From Sphingobacteriales bacterium (GTDB lineage: Bacteria; Bacteroidota; Bacteroidia; Chitinophagales; Chitinophagaceae), in NCBI GenBank assembly GCA_016192105.1, contig JACPUV010000026.1, forward strand, positions 342,378-406,377: a stretch of DNA of 64,000 nucleotides. Direction: 5' to 3'. How positions within the stretch are numbered: position 1 is the first letter of the stretch; each line of letters opens with the position of its first letter. The notes beneath the pieces are model-generated. The model saw only the letters and a program-made list of their open reading frames with translations. It made no database searches and had not been told where the DNA came from. This document shows, piece after piece, positions 34,615 through 43,181 of the stretch. The translations under genes were made by a program, and so were the position numbers.

Positions 34615-35262
34615 ATGCCCCTCATCGCCCCCTCTCTTCTTTCTGCTGATTTCCTGAACCTGCAGGCCGATTGCACCATGCTGAACGAAAGTGAAGCTGA
34701 CTGGTACCACCTGGATGTGATGGATGGCCGTTTTGTTCCCAATATCAGTTTCGGGCCGATGCTGATCGAATGCTTCCGCAAAGCCACAAGCAAAACCTGC
34801 GATGTGCACCTGATGATCGAGGAACCGGAAAAATATACAGAACAATTCAAAAAAGCAGGAGCGGATATTTTATCCGTGCATATCGAAGCCTGCCGGCACC
34901 TCCACCGGAATATCCAGCAGATCAAATCCCTCGGCATGAAAGCCGGTGTAGCCGTAACCCCCCATACTCCTGTTACCGCCCTGTCGGATATTCTCGGGGA
35001 TATTGACCTGGTCTGCCTGATGAGCGTAAACCCTGGTTTCGGCGGACAAAAATTTATCCCGTACACCCTGCAAAAGATCAAACAACTGCGGCAGATGATT
35101 GATGAACGGGGATTGAATGTGCTGATTGAAATCGATGGTGGTGTTACCCTCGAAAATGCCCCTTCCATCCTGGCAGCCGGCGCCGATGTACTGGTAGCCG
35201 GAAATACGGTCTTCAGGGCTCCCGACCCCAAAGCCATGATCCGGGAGCTGAAGCAACTATAA
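34615..35262 (+). CDS. rpe: Ribulose-phosphate 3-epimerase
   Basis: Interconverts ribulose 5-phosphate and xylulose 5-phosphate in the pentose phosphate pathway. The 215-residue TIM barrel shows the family blocks IAPSLLSADFLNL, WYHLDVMDGRFVPN (metal His and catalytic Asp), CDVHLMI, MSVNPGFGGQKFIP, and EIDGGV with the second catalytic Asp. Length is normal. It is preceded by 140 bp with no clear promoter and followed 24 bp later by a secreted protein on the same strand. Confidence 0.97.
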   Translation: MPLIAPSLLSADFLNLQADCTMLNESEADWYHLDVMDGRFVPNISFGPMLIECFRKATSKTCDVHLMIEEPEKYTEQFKKAGADILSVHIEACRHLHRNIQQIKSLGMKAGVAVTPHTPVTALSDILGDIDLVCLMSVNPGFGGQKFIPYTLQKIKQLRQMIDERGLNVLIEIDGGVTLENAPSILAAGADVLVAGNTVFRAPDPKAMIRELKQL

Positions 35263-35286
35263 TGACAATTCTGTTGTCAGTATCGC

Positions 35287-35754
35287 ATGCGTAACCATTT
35301 TCTAACCTCCCTCCTGCTGGTATCCATGCCCCTCCTTTTCCAGGATTGTACCCGTACTCCCTGTATCAATGCCTCATTGGGTTTCGGCCTGGTCTCGTTT
35401 ACCGATGCCGAAGCCGATACCATCATCCTTCGCCGCTTTGCGAAAAACCGGAATTTCACCCTCCTCATTGATACCGTCCATTTACAAACAGGCTTCATCC
35501 GTAAGCAGGATACACTCGAATCCGCTTACAACACATCAGCGGGACTGATCTATTCCAGTTATGACTATGAACTGTATTTCCCGGGTGCCGCCCAAACCTA
35601 CCGACTGACAGAAATTACCGAAGAGTTCAGGGAAATCAGGCATTCCATTTTCAGCAATGTAAAAGTGGGCTGCGAAAACAGGATTGGGAGTCTGAAAGTA
35701 AACAACCAGCCGGTTTCCCCGCCGGCATACAACTATTTTTATCTTTCCCGCTGA
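35287..35754 (+). CDS. Secreted protein of unknown function
   Basis: A 155-residue protein with an N-terminal signal (LTSLLLVSMPLLFQDC). The cysteine after QD is a poor lipobox (FQDC), so it may be a lipoprotein or cleaved elsewhere. The rest is beta-rich with no recognised domain; a second Cys pair (Cys21/26 region and Cys about 131) might form a disulfide. It follows rpe by 24 bp and precedes the TonB-dependent receptor by 50 bp on the same strand, so the three could share a transcript. Confidence 0.7.
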   Translation: MRNHFLTSLLLVSMPLLFQDCTRTPCINASLGFGLVSFTDAEADTIILRRFAKNRNFTLLIDTVHLQTGFIRKQDTLESAYNTSAGLIYSSYDYELYFPGAAQTYRLTEITEEFREIRHSIFSNVKVGCENRIGSLKVNNQPVSPPAYNYFYLSR

Positions 35755-35804
35755 TCCTTTTCCCCGGGCCCTGAACTATTCGTATCTTGGCTTATCATTC
35801 TCTT

Positions 35805-38324
35805 ATGAAAATAAGCAACCGCCATCTCATACTGACCTGCTGCTTCCTCCTGCTTAGTACCATTGGATTCTCCCAAAAAAAATTTGCGACGGTTTCCGGT
35901 AAAGTGGTGGATGAGAATGAAAACCCCTTATCAAAAGTATCTGTGATCATCCTGGGCCAGGCCAGGGGCATCACCACCAATGATTCCGGTTATTTCCGGA
36001 TCAAAGTGGAAGCGGACAAAGCCTTCGCACTGGTCTTTAGTTATACCGGACGGAAAGCCGAACAAAAGAATTTCCTCCTGAATGAAGGCGAGGAAGAAAC
36101 CGTAACGATCCGCCTCGAAAAAAGCGAGAATACCCTGCAGGAAGTGATCGTGACCGACCAGCGCGACCGGCGGGAAACCGGGCTGATCCGTCCCAATCCC
36201 AAGACCATCCTCAACCTGCCCGCCGCCGTGACCGGTGTGGAAAGCCTGATCAAAATATTTGTTGGCTCCAATAATGAACTGACCTCACAGTATTCCGTAC
36301 GCGGCGGCAGTTATGATGAGAACCTGATCTATGTAAATGACTTTGAGATTTTCCGTCCTTATCTCGTACGCAACGGCCAGCAGGAGGGATTGAGTTTTAT
36401 CAATCCCGAAATGGTCCGCAATATCAGCTTCTACAACGGGGGCTTCCAGTCGAAATATGGTGACAAGATGAGCAGCGTACTGGATATCCAGTATAAAAAG
36501 CCGAAACGTTTTGGGGGATCCGCTTACGTGGGTATCCTGGAACAGGGACTGCAACTTGAAGGCAGCGGCAAAAGATCAAAATTCAGTTACCTGCTTGGAG
36601 TACGCAACCGCAGCAACCGTAACTTATTAAGCCGGCAGGATACAAAGGGCAACTATATTCCCTCTTCGGCCGATTTCCAGGCCCTGCTCAATTACCAGTT
36701 CAATTCCAAATGGCAGGCCGAATTACTGAGTAATATTTCACAAACCCGTTTCACACTGATCCCCCAGTTCAGCCAACTCACTACCTCGGTATTCTCCCCC
36801 ATTTTTACAGCCACACTTGGGGTGGATATCTACTTTGAAGGCCGGGAAAAAGACCGCTACCAGACCAATATGCTGGGCTTTGCCCTGGTAAACCAGCCGA
36901 CAAAAAAACTGAAACTGAAATGGATGGCTTCCCGTTTTGCCAATGATGAATCGGAGCATATTGATATCACCGGCGCCTATTTATTCGGTGACCGTGACTT
37001 TGACAAGCGCAATCCCACCTACGGACTGATCATAAACCCGCTGGGCGCCGGGGTGTTCCAGAACTGGGCCCGGAATGAACTGAACATGGAGAACTGGAAT
37101 ATTTCGCACAAAGGAAATTATGAAAAGGGCAAACATGCCTGGCAATGGGGATTGGGTTATGACAGGACTTCGATTGCCGACAAACTCAATGAATGGGAAT
37201 TCCAGGATTCAGCCGGCTATGCCCTGCCTTACCAGCCCAACCTGCTGCAACTGAGCAAACAGGTCAGGTCCAATGCAAACCTCGATGTCAATAAATATTC
37301 CGGTTATATCCAGGACAATATTTTACTGGGTGATTCAGCTCATTCATTCACCCTGAGCGCCGGCTACCGCTTTAATTATAATTCACTGAACAAGGAGTTT
37401 ATTATCTCTCCCCGTATCAGTACCAGCTGGAAACCGGCTTCCCAAAAAGATATTATTTACCGGCTTGCGCTGGGTGCTTATCATCAGCCCCCCTTTTACC
37501 GCGAGCTGAGAAGATATGATGGCTCGGTGAATACGGGCCTGAAAGCTCAGAAAAGCTGGCAGGCCGTTGCAGGCTTTGATTATAATTTCATCGGGTTGAG
37601 CAACCGGCCCATGCGCTGGACCACCGAGTTTTACTATAAACAGATGAGCGATGTGGTACCCTATGATGTGGACAATGTGCGGGTCCGTTATTTTGGAGAG
37701 AACAATGCAAAGGCCTATGCCGCCGGTATAGAAATGCGGCTGCACGGAGAACTGGTGCCCGATGCCGAGAGCTGGATCAGTATCGGCATCATGAAAACGG
37801 CCGAAGACATCAGGGGCGATCATTATTACCGGTATAAAAATGCCGCCGGGGAATTCATAACGGCGCAAAGCACCGACCAGGTGGTGACTGACAGCAGCCG
37901 TTTTGAAGTAGGCTGGCTGAGAAGACCCACGGACCGCCGGATCACATTTGGGATGTTCTTCCAGGATTATCTTCCCACGAATAAGAATTTCAAAATGTTC
38001 CTGAATCTCCTGTATGGCAGTAACCTGCCCTATAATATTCCGGGCGCTGTGCGGCATCGCAATGCGGCCGTGATTGAGCCCTATATCCGGGCTGATATCG
38101 GTTTCAGCGCCCTGCTGGTGGATGATGACCGCAGCAAGCGGCGCAGCCATTCCCCCTTCCGGAATTTTGATAATATCTGGGCCAGTCTCGAAGTCTTTAA
38201 TATCATTGACCGGGCCAACACGATTTCTTACCTGTTTATAAAGGACTTCTCCAACACCATTTACCTCATGCCCAACCGGCTGACCCCGCGATTATTGAAT
38301 TTCAAGATCATAGCCCGCTGGTGA
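35805..38324 (+). CDS. TonB-dependent receptor with carboxypeptidase-regulatory-like domain
   Basis: The ATG at 35805 (MKISNRHLIL) is used. The 839 residues comprise a signal peptide (cleavage near GFSQ), a CarboxypepD_reg-like domain (ATVSGKVVDENENPLSKVSV) and a plug (about 140-230, QYSVRGGSYDENLIYVNDFE). A 22-strand type barrel follows, ending FKIIARW with the terminal aromatic. It is an outer-membrane active transporter. No SusD partner is adjacent, so it is not a standard polysaccharide utilisation pair; substrate unknown. Confidence 0.93.
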   Translation: MKISNRHLILTCCFLLLSTIGFSQKKFATVSGKVVDENENPLSKVSVIILGQARGITTNDSGYFRIKVEADKAFALVFSYTGRKAEQKNFLLNEGEEETVTIRLEKSENTLQEVIVTDQRDRRETGLIRPNPKTILNLPAAVTGVESLIKIFVGSNNELTSQYSVRGGSYDENLIYVNDFEIFRPYLVRNGQQEGLSFINPEMVRNISFYNGGFQSKYGDKMSSVLDIQYKKPKRFGGSAYVGILEQGLQLEGSGKRSKFSYLLGVRNRSNRNLLSRQDTKGNYIPSSADFQALLNYQFNSKWQAELLSNISQTRFTLIPQFSQLTTSVFSPIFTATLGVDIYFEGREKDRYQTNMLGFALVNQPTKKLKLKWMASRFANDESEHIDITGAYLFGDRDFDKRNPTYGLIINPLGAGVFQNWARNELNMENWNISHKGNYEKGKHAWQWGLGYDRTSIADKLNEWEFQDSAGYALPYQPNLLQLSKQVRSNANLDVNKYSGYIQDNILLGDSAHSFTLSAGYRFNYNSLNKEFIISPRISTSWKPASQKDIIYRLALGAYHQPPFYRELRRYDGSVNTGLKAQKSWQAVAGFDYNFIGLSNRPMRWTTEFYYKQMSDVVPYDVDNVRVRYFGENNAKAYAAGIEMRLHGELVPDAESWISIGIMKTAEDIRGDHYYRYKNAAGEFITAQSTDQVVTDSSRFEVGWLRRPTDRRITFGMFFQDYLPTNKNFKMFLNLLYGSNLPYNIPGAVRHRNAAVIEPYIRADIGFSALLVDDDRSKRRSHSPFRNFDNIWASLEVFNIIDRANTISYLFIKDFSNTIYLMPNRLTPRLLNFKIIARW

Positions 38325-38443
38325 GCAAAACGCATATTGCTATTCTTTTGCAGGCTACGTATCCTTACGTAGGTTTTCAACAGGAATACCCCGAATCCTT
38401 AAAAGAAAATCTGTAAACTTTTCACTCCCCTGATTTTGCATAT

Positions 38444-38571
38444 TAGTTTTGTCCTAACAGTGAAATCAAAATCCTGTGAAGAAGATATGGCCCCGTATCC
38501 TTTGAATCAATCAACTTTTGCATACTATAAGGGACCATACCTAATTAACCCCGGAATGTTCCGGGGTTTTT
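38444..38571 (+). ncRNA. Candidate small RNA or attenuated leader
   Basis: TAGTTTTG (38444-38451) is an exact TAnnTTTG element, but no TTG lies about 20 nt upstream. About 100 nt later a stem of CCCCGGA/TCCGGGG (38549-38566) with a 4-nt loop is followed by TTTTT. In between, TATGGCCCC (38486-38494) can pair with GGGACCATA (38531-38539) with one mismatch. Together these outline a structured transcript of about 115 nt without a convincing reading frame. Not recognised as a known RNA family. Confidence 0.3.
38547..38571 (+). terminator. Intrinsic terminator
   Basis: AACCCCGGA pairs with TCCGGGGTT and is followed by a T run to 38571. It lies more than 220 bp after the TonB receptor stop, so it ends either that transcript or the candidate small RNA. 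Confidence 0.75.
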
Positions 38572-38776
38572 CATTTCGGGTATGCCCCCGTGTTATTCTA
38601 TAACCCTGTATGCCGACGCTGTTATTCCGGGGGATGCCATAAATTTCCGGGGAAATCCTTCCTTCCTCCCCGGGGAAATCATCCGGGCTGCCGGCCCCTG
38701 CCGAACCGGTTAATTTCCGGCCCGGACGGTTTTATCCGCTTCCTTGCACAAGGCCGCCCAATTTCCCAATTACCTG

Positions 38777-38784
38777 TAATTTTG
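38777..38784 (+). promoter_or_regulatory. Possible -7 element for the methyltransferase
   Basis: TAATTTTG matches TAnnTTTG exactly, about 67 bp before the ATG. The expected TTG box about 20 nt upstream is absent, so this is weak. Confidence 0.3.
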
Positions 38785-38850
38785 CATCCTGTTCACCCGG
38801 CACCGGGCCATCTGCCTGTGTCCACCCGGGCTGAACCCTCAAACCTGCAA

Positions 38851-39558
38851 ATGAATAAATCGACTATACAGGAGATCCGGGAACGATTTGACAAGGATGT
38901 AGAACGTTTCTCAAACCTGGAGACCGGCCAGGTTTCCACCATCGATGCCCGGCTTTCCCTCGAATTGATCACAGAAGCTTCTAAGAGAATCGTCCCCGGC
39001 GCCAAAAACCTGCTGGACATTGGCTGTGGTGCCGGTAATTACACGCTGATGATGCTCACAAAAATCCCCAACCTCAATTGCACACTGGTTGACCTGAGCA
39101 AACCGATGCTGGACAAAGCATGGGAAAGAGTATCACAGCAAACAAATGGTACTGTTGAGATCATACAGGGCGATATACGTGAAGTTGAGCTGCAAAAAAA
39201 TTATTACGACATCATCCTGGCCGGTGCGGTCCTGCACCATTTAAGAGATGACAATGACTGGGAAACCACGTTCCGGAAGATCTGCAGCTTATTGAGACCG
39301 GGTGGCTGCCTGATGATCTCGGACCTGATCAGGCAGGAAAATGAATTGCTCAATGACTATACCTGGGAACGGTATGGCGATTACCTGGAACAAGCCGGTG
39401 GCAAAGAATACCGGCAGAAAGTACTGGACTATGTGGCCAAAGAAGATTCGCCCCGGTCCATGAATTACCAGTTAGACCTTATGAAAAAAGTTGGCTTCCG
39501 CAGCGTTGAAATTCTGCACAAAAACATGTGTTTTGGCGCTTTTGGGGGGATAAAATAA
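38851..39558 (+). CDS. Class I SAM-dependent methyltransferase
   Basis: From the ATG at 38851 (MNKSTIQEIRERFD), 235 residues. The SAM-binding motif I is NLLDIGCGAGNYTLMML. The acidic end of strand 2 (CTLVDLSKPML), IQGDIREVEL, and a post-motif ILAGAVLHHLRDDNDW follow. The substrate cannot be told. The protein is cytosolic. The nearest likeness is to the small-molecule or tRNA-type methyltransferases of the Methyltransf_25/12 groups. It stands alone on the plus strand with 70 bp before the next gene. Confidence 0.88.
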   Translation: MNKSTIQEIRERFDKDVERFSNLETGQVSTIDARLSLELITEASKRIVPGAKNLLDIGCGAGNYTLMMLTKIPNLNCTLVDLSKPMLDKAWERVSQQTNGTVEIIQGDIREVELQKNYYDIILAGAVLHHLRDDNDWETTFRKICSLLRPGGCLMISDLIRQENELLNDYTWERYGDYLEQAGGKEYRQKVLDYVAKEDSPRSMNYQLDLMKKVGFRSVEILHKNMCFGAFGGIK

Positions 39559-39628
39559 CAATCAACCGACTCCAGGGATTAGTACCCTGCTTTGTACGTC
39601 ATCCTGCTAAAAGAATAATGCTCCGCTC

Positions 39629-40117
39629 ATGAAAGGATTTTTTATCTTCCTGGTCTGCCTGGCCTCTCTTCATTCTTCAGGTCAGGATATGTCTTCCGTC
39701 CGTACCATTGACAGTATCGTTTCTGCCATTGAAAATGACCCGGCCGTACTGAAGACCGTTCATGATACAGCCCGGTATATGAAGGAAGACGGCGGTACCC
39801 GCTGGGACTCGCTGTACAGTCACCGGGAATATTTATACAGAAATGGTAAAATCGTCCGGATTGTAGCCTGGAACAGGTATGGAAGCTGGCGAAACGATAT
39901 GATTGCCTATTACCACAACGACGAAACCATCAAATTCTCCAAAGGCGAATCGTTTGAAAGCGCCCCTTTCTATGGGGAACTGAATTTCGAAATTTATTAT
40001 TATGGAGACAAAGAACTAAAATTTACATGGCTCACACCAAAGCCAGATAATGTGATACGGGTTGATTCAGATATATTCCTGATATGGGCCCAATCCTTAT
40101 TAAAGGACAAAAAATGA
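39629..40117 (+). CDS. Secreted protein of unknown function
   Basis: A 162-residue protein with a signal peptide (IFLVCLASLHSSGQ, cleavage near residue 19). The body is rich in Tyr, Asp and Arg with beta-type segments such as LYSHREYLYRNGKIVRIVAW and FEIYYYGDKELKFTW. These resemble the short Tyr/Gly strand repeats of MORN/YD-like secreted proteins, but no domain was identified. Its last codons overlap the start of the DUF2867-like remnant by 4 nt. Confidence 0.7.
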   Translation: MKGFFIFLVCLASLHSSGQDMSSVRTIDSIVSAIENDPAVLKTVHDTARYMKEDGGTRWDSLYSHREYLYRNGKIVRIVAWNRYGSWRNDMIAYYHNDETIKFSKGESFESAPFYGELNFEIYYYGDKELKFTWLTPKPDNVIRVDSDIFLIWAQSLLKDKK

Positions 40118-40287
40118 AACCTGTAAAAACCACGATCCCCCCCAAATCCTTGCTGCATACCGCTCAGCGGGGATACGGCTATTCGGATAGTTTCCGGGGT
40201 ATCCTGCAAGACAACAATAATCAACTCAGCCCCGCTGATGTCGCGAAACCTTTGTACCCCAGGGGGCCTGCTTCGGTACCACACTGA
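40114..40287 (+). pseudogene. Remnant of a DUF2867 protein (N-terminal part only)
   Basis: The frame starting at the ATG at 40114 gives 57 residues. Its first 45, with PPKSLLHT, YGYSDSFRG and NNQLSPADVAK, resemble the beginning of DUF2867 proteins (pattern SLL-x-Y-x-YxDSF, then a Dx2K near 50). DUF2867 proteins are about 150-170 residues, so two thirds are missing, and the following 170 bp contain no continuation that could be recognised. The start overlaps the preceding stop by 4 nt, which supports a once-functional coupled gene. The rest of the gap to 40461 shows nothing else. Confidence 0.4.
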
Positions 40288-40461
40288 ACCGCAATCAACA
40301 GGGTATCTCCTTTTTCAATCCTCTTCCGTACTAAAAAAGGGATCGCTGCAAAACACCGCCCCCCTGCTTTCCCAGCAATAAATTGCCGCTGTCCCGGGAA
40401 AAGAAGACAGTATTAAACCCCGAAGCAAATAACAAGTCTATAGGCTCAAATAAATAAGTCA

Positions 40462-41571
40462 ATGACCCGTATCCTACTGCCCCTCGCATTTTTATTTATC
40501 CTAACCCTTGCCCTCAACGCCTGCAGGAAATCACAGGATACCGGGAATGGGGAACAAAATCCGGCTTCTGATTTCCAGGGCAAGGGGGGAATTTATTACC
40601 TGGGCAGTGCAGATATACCAGTCAATGAGGCAGCCTATGCCAACCCGGACATTGCAGGGGCCGTTGTGCGTTTCAAATGGGAAACCCTGGAAACATCGCC
40701 CGGCGTTTTCGACTGGACCTTTATCGATGGCGAAATCAGTAAAGCAAAAGCAAACCATAAAAAAGTAAGCCTCCAGGTATTGGGTTATCCTTCCTGGGTC
40801 ATTTCTGCCCTGGGGGCTGCTTCCTACAGCTATATTGATAAAAATGCATACCACGCAACTTACCTGGATACCCTGCAGGATGTGATTCCCTGGGACGATA
40901 CCTATTTATCCCGGATATCCGTACTGACCGGTAAACTCGCGGACAAATATGCAGCCGATACCACCGTCGCCTACCTGAACCTCATTGCCGGGCAAATCAG
41001 CCGCGGTCTGCCCGACAGCGTAATAACGACCAACGGGCCAAGAGCCTTTTATACTTTATACGCGTACAATGCCGATACCCTTCTGGCAAAAATGAAACCG
41101 TTGCTGGATTTATACATGAACAGGTTCCCTAAAACACCTTTATGGAATTCTATCGACTATGTTTCATTCGAAACGAAAGCATCCGGGAGGGCTGTCAACT
41201 ATCTCTGCTCCCAATACACTGCTTATGGCAGTGCTGCCTATCCCGACCGATTCGGCTGCTGGCGCGAAGATCTATCCGCCTGTAATCCACAACCAACGGT
41301 ACAACCCGGCAGCCAATGGTACACCATGGCACAAAATAGTACCAGGACGGGTGCACAAATGCTCTGGAATGTGCAGGATGGCCCTGAAAGAATGAATAAA
41401 TGCGGGGTAGTTCCTGCTACCAAACAGGCGGTACTCGACAGCAGTTTCAACAACGGGTTAAGGTTAGGTATGCGCTATTTTGAGATTTATGGCGCAGACC
41501 TGCAGGATGCCAGCCTGAGTTCAAATATTGCGGGGTATAACCAAATCCTGCGATCAAAGTACGCGTATTGA
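40462..41571 (+). CDS. Lipoprotein with glycoside-hydrolase-like barrel
   Basis: The 369 residues have a lipoprotein signal (LALNACRKS, Cys21). The body begins GIYYLGSADIPVN and continues VVRFKWETLETSPGVFDWTFIDGEI, a pattern typical of beta-galactosidase-like (GH42/GH5-type) TIM barrels, where a query W-x-x-L-E-x-x-G-x-F-D-W is common. Later blocks include VSLQVLGYPSWV and ARFGCW-like DRFGCWREDL. The catalytic glutamates were not located with confidence. A surface-anchored carbohydrate enzyme is likely but not proven. Confidence 0.55.
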   Translation: MTRILLPLAFLFILTLALNACRKSQDTGNGEQNPASDFQGKGGIYYLGSADIPVNEAAYANPDIAGAVVRFKWETLETSPGVFDWTFIDGEISKAKANHKKVSLQVLGYPSWVISALGAASYSYIDKNAYHATYLDTLQDVIPWDDTYLSRISVLTGKLADKYAADTTVAYLNLIAGQISRGLPDSVITTNGPRAFYTLYAYNADTLLAKMKPLLDLYMNRFPKTPLWNSIDYVSFETKASGRAVNYLCSQYTAYGSAAYPDRFGCWREDLSACNPQPTVQPGSQWYTMAQNSTRTGAQMLWNVQDGPERMNKCGVVPATKQAVLDSSFNNGLRLGMRYFEIYGADLQDASLSSNIAGYNQILRSKYAY

Positions 41572-41887
41572 AAAACAAGTGCTCCTATAGCCCCGGGTTC
41601 ATGGAAACAGGGGATATTTATCGAAGTACAGGGATGAAACACCGGGCTGAAATATCAAAATTTAAACGACCTCACACTCGACACCTGACAACTGACACCT
41701 GACAACTGACAGCTAACGGACACGGCCTGGCGGGTTGCCGGTAGTTGAGAATCCTCAGCCCGTAACCGAAATTAAATTTATAGCTGAAATTAAAGCTAAA
41801 TAGCGAACATAAGGCTGAGCATATATTCGTCACCCCGTCCCAGCACCAGGCAACCACCTGTTATCGGTTTGTTGTTTCAGGATACTC
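41572..41887. other. 316-bp intergenic region
   Basis: Holds the heptad array at 41674-41722. The minus-strand frame 41857-41672 contains SFNFSYKFNFGYGLRI, which looks like one strand pair of an outer-membrane barrel, but there is no start or length to support a gene. It may be a gene relic. Confidence 0.4.
41674..41722. repeat. Heptad array (ACACCTG/ACAACTG type)
   Basis: Seven in-phase units, with ACACCTG and ACAACTG alternating twice (exact 14-nt repeat at 41681-41694 and 41695-41708), then ACAGCTA and ACGGACA. It lies between convergent genes. Confidence 0.8.
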
Positions 41888-42469
41888 CTAAAAATCGTTA
41901 GATTTCAATACGGCGTATTTGTTACAAAGCGTTCCATTGGATAGCTTTTTAGAAGTAATCAGCTCAAGCTTGATTAACTTCTGCGCATTTTTAAATAAGG
42001 GTATGCCGCTTCCAAAGATAACCGGATGAACGATTATCCAGATATTGTCCACTAAATCTGATTCCAGGAGACTATGAACGACTGAAGGGCTGCCAAACAC
42101 CAAAATGCCTTTGCCTTCCTGTTGTTTTATTTTATTGATTTCCTGTGAAAGATGATCGCTTATCACAATCGTATTTTTGGCCCCATCCCGATGCAGGGTA
42201 GTAGAAACAACAATTTTAGTAGCGGCGTTATACCAATTTGAGTAGTTGACCATACTTTTTGTTGCTTCAGGTTTGTTTGCAGCAGTTGGCCAATCAGCAT
42301 TTAAAAGTTCATACGAAATGCGTCCAAGCAAAGCAGTATCAGCATCATCTATAATGCTGCAGACAAATTCCAAATTTTCTTCGCCCCCTATAAAATTATC
42401 AAATTCACCTTTTAAGCCTGCAACAAACCCGTCCAATGAAGTTTGTGCAACTAAATCCAACTGTCTCAT
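41888..42469 (-). CDS. Dihydrofolate reductase-like protein (RibD C-terminal family)
   Basis: A 193-residue protein starting MRQLDLVAQTSLDGFVAG. It contains LGRISYELLNADWP, an NADPH-type site segment GKGILVFGSPSVVHSLLESDL and the late block VDNIWIIVHPVIFGSG. This is the RibD_C family of one-domain reductases. The role in most Bacteroidota is unknown, and they are not the housekeeping DHFR. A paralogue with the same layout is the next gene upstream. Confidence 0.9.
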   Translation of the reverse strand: MRQLDLVAQTSLDGFVAGLKGEFDNFIGGEENLEFVCSIIDDADTALLGRISYELLNADWPTAANKPEATKSMVNYSNWYNAATKIVVSTTLHRDGAKNTIVISDHLSQEINKIKQQEGKGILVFGSPSVVHSLLESDLVDNIWIIVHPVIFGSGIPLFKNAQKLIKLELITSKKLSNGTLCNKYAVLKSNDF

Positions 42470-42548
42470 ACTGCTTTGTTTTTTAAAAACCCGTAAGAAG
42501 AAAAGCCGAATTGCAATACCCGTTGTCAGCGGTTCGTTATTTTCAGTT

Positions 42549-43121
42549 TTATTTATCGGCCGGTTTTAAAAATAAATGTGTCGCACCAGGAGTTTCTATC
42601 ACTTTTATTTTAGTCAATTCAACTACCCTATTGTTTTCCTTTTCAAAAAGCCGTGTTCCTTTACCAAGCAATATTGGTGCAATATGGATGTGCACTTCAT
42701 CGAATAAGCCGGCTGCTAAAAATTGTTGCACTACACCCGCCCCACCCATAACCAATATGTCCTTTTCTTTTGCAATAATTTTCGCCTGTGATAATGCAGC
42801 TTGTATTCCATCACTCACCACTGTAAAGCCCTTGGTTACATTAATTTTCCTGGAACTTAAAACCAGCGCGGGAACGGGGAAAGGGGATTGGCTTTCCCAC
42901 ACTCCATCTATAGCAGTTGTGTAAGTCCTGCTCCCTAAAATCACAGCCCCACAATTTTTGAACATATCAATGGCTATTGCTTCGTCTTCTTTTTGTTTGC
43001 CGGCAAAAAGCCACTTATGCAATAATTGACCGTTTATACCCATTGGATTTTCCTGCGAAATCTCCTGCCCTGCCACAAAGCCATCGAGTGACATTGTGAT
43101 ACTTAAAAAAACCTTCCCCAT
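42549..43121 (-). CDS. Dihydrofolate reductase-like protein (RibD C-terminal family), paralogue
   Basis: The 190 residues begin MGKVFLSITMSLDGFVAGQE and include LGSRTYTTAIDGVW, DILVMGGAGVVQQFLAAGLFDEVHIHIAPILLG and a C-terminal TKIKVIETPGATHLFL. It is the same family as the gene 79 bp downstream; the two probably arose by tandem duplication, though they have diverged widely. Reduction of a pterin or flavin precursor is possible; substrate unknown. Confidence 0.9.
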   Translation of the reverse strand: MGKVFLSITMSLDGFVAGQEISQENPMGINGQLLHKWLFAGKQKEDEAIAIDMFKNCGAVILGSRTYTTAIDGVWESQSPFPVPALVLSSRKINVTKGFTVVSDGIQAALSQAKIIAKEKDILVMGGAGVVQQFLAAGLFDEVHIHIAPILLGKGTRLFEKENNRVVELTKIKVIETPGATHLFLKPADK

Positions 43122-43181
43122 TTTTAGCTGTTTGGTTGTTAGCTACCGTTATTTTCATTGCCATGACCGCTAATCACCCTA

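Larger units (their letters stand above)
38325..38850. other. 526-bp intergenic region
   Basis: Contains a candidate small-RNA unit (38444-38571, listed separately), a GC-rich stretch with repeated CCGGGG/CCCCGG words, and a TAATTTTG element at 38777-38784 before the methyltransferase. An open frame from 38590 runs into the methyltransferase but its first 87 codons are proline/arginine-rich and unlike the family, so they are not taken as coding. Confidence 0.5.

Noticed and set aside
35805..38324. SusC/SusD polysaccharide utilisation locus
   Set aside because: The receptor lacks an adjacent SusD-like gene and no carbohydrate enzymes surround it; the barrel-like lipoprotein at 40462 is not clustered with it.
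38590..38850. N-terminal extension of the methyltransferase frame
   Set aside because: Pro/Arg/Cys-rich translation without family likeness, and a -7 type element at 38777 lies inside it.
41672..41857. Minus-strand frame with an outer-membrane strand pattern
   Set aside because: Only one strand pair (SFNFSYKFNFGYGLRI), no signal or start and a heptad array inside its 3' part; at most a gene relic.
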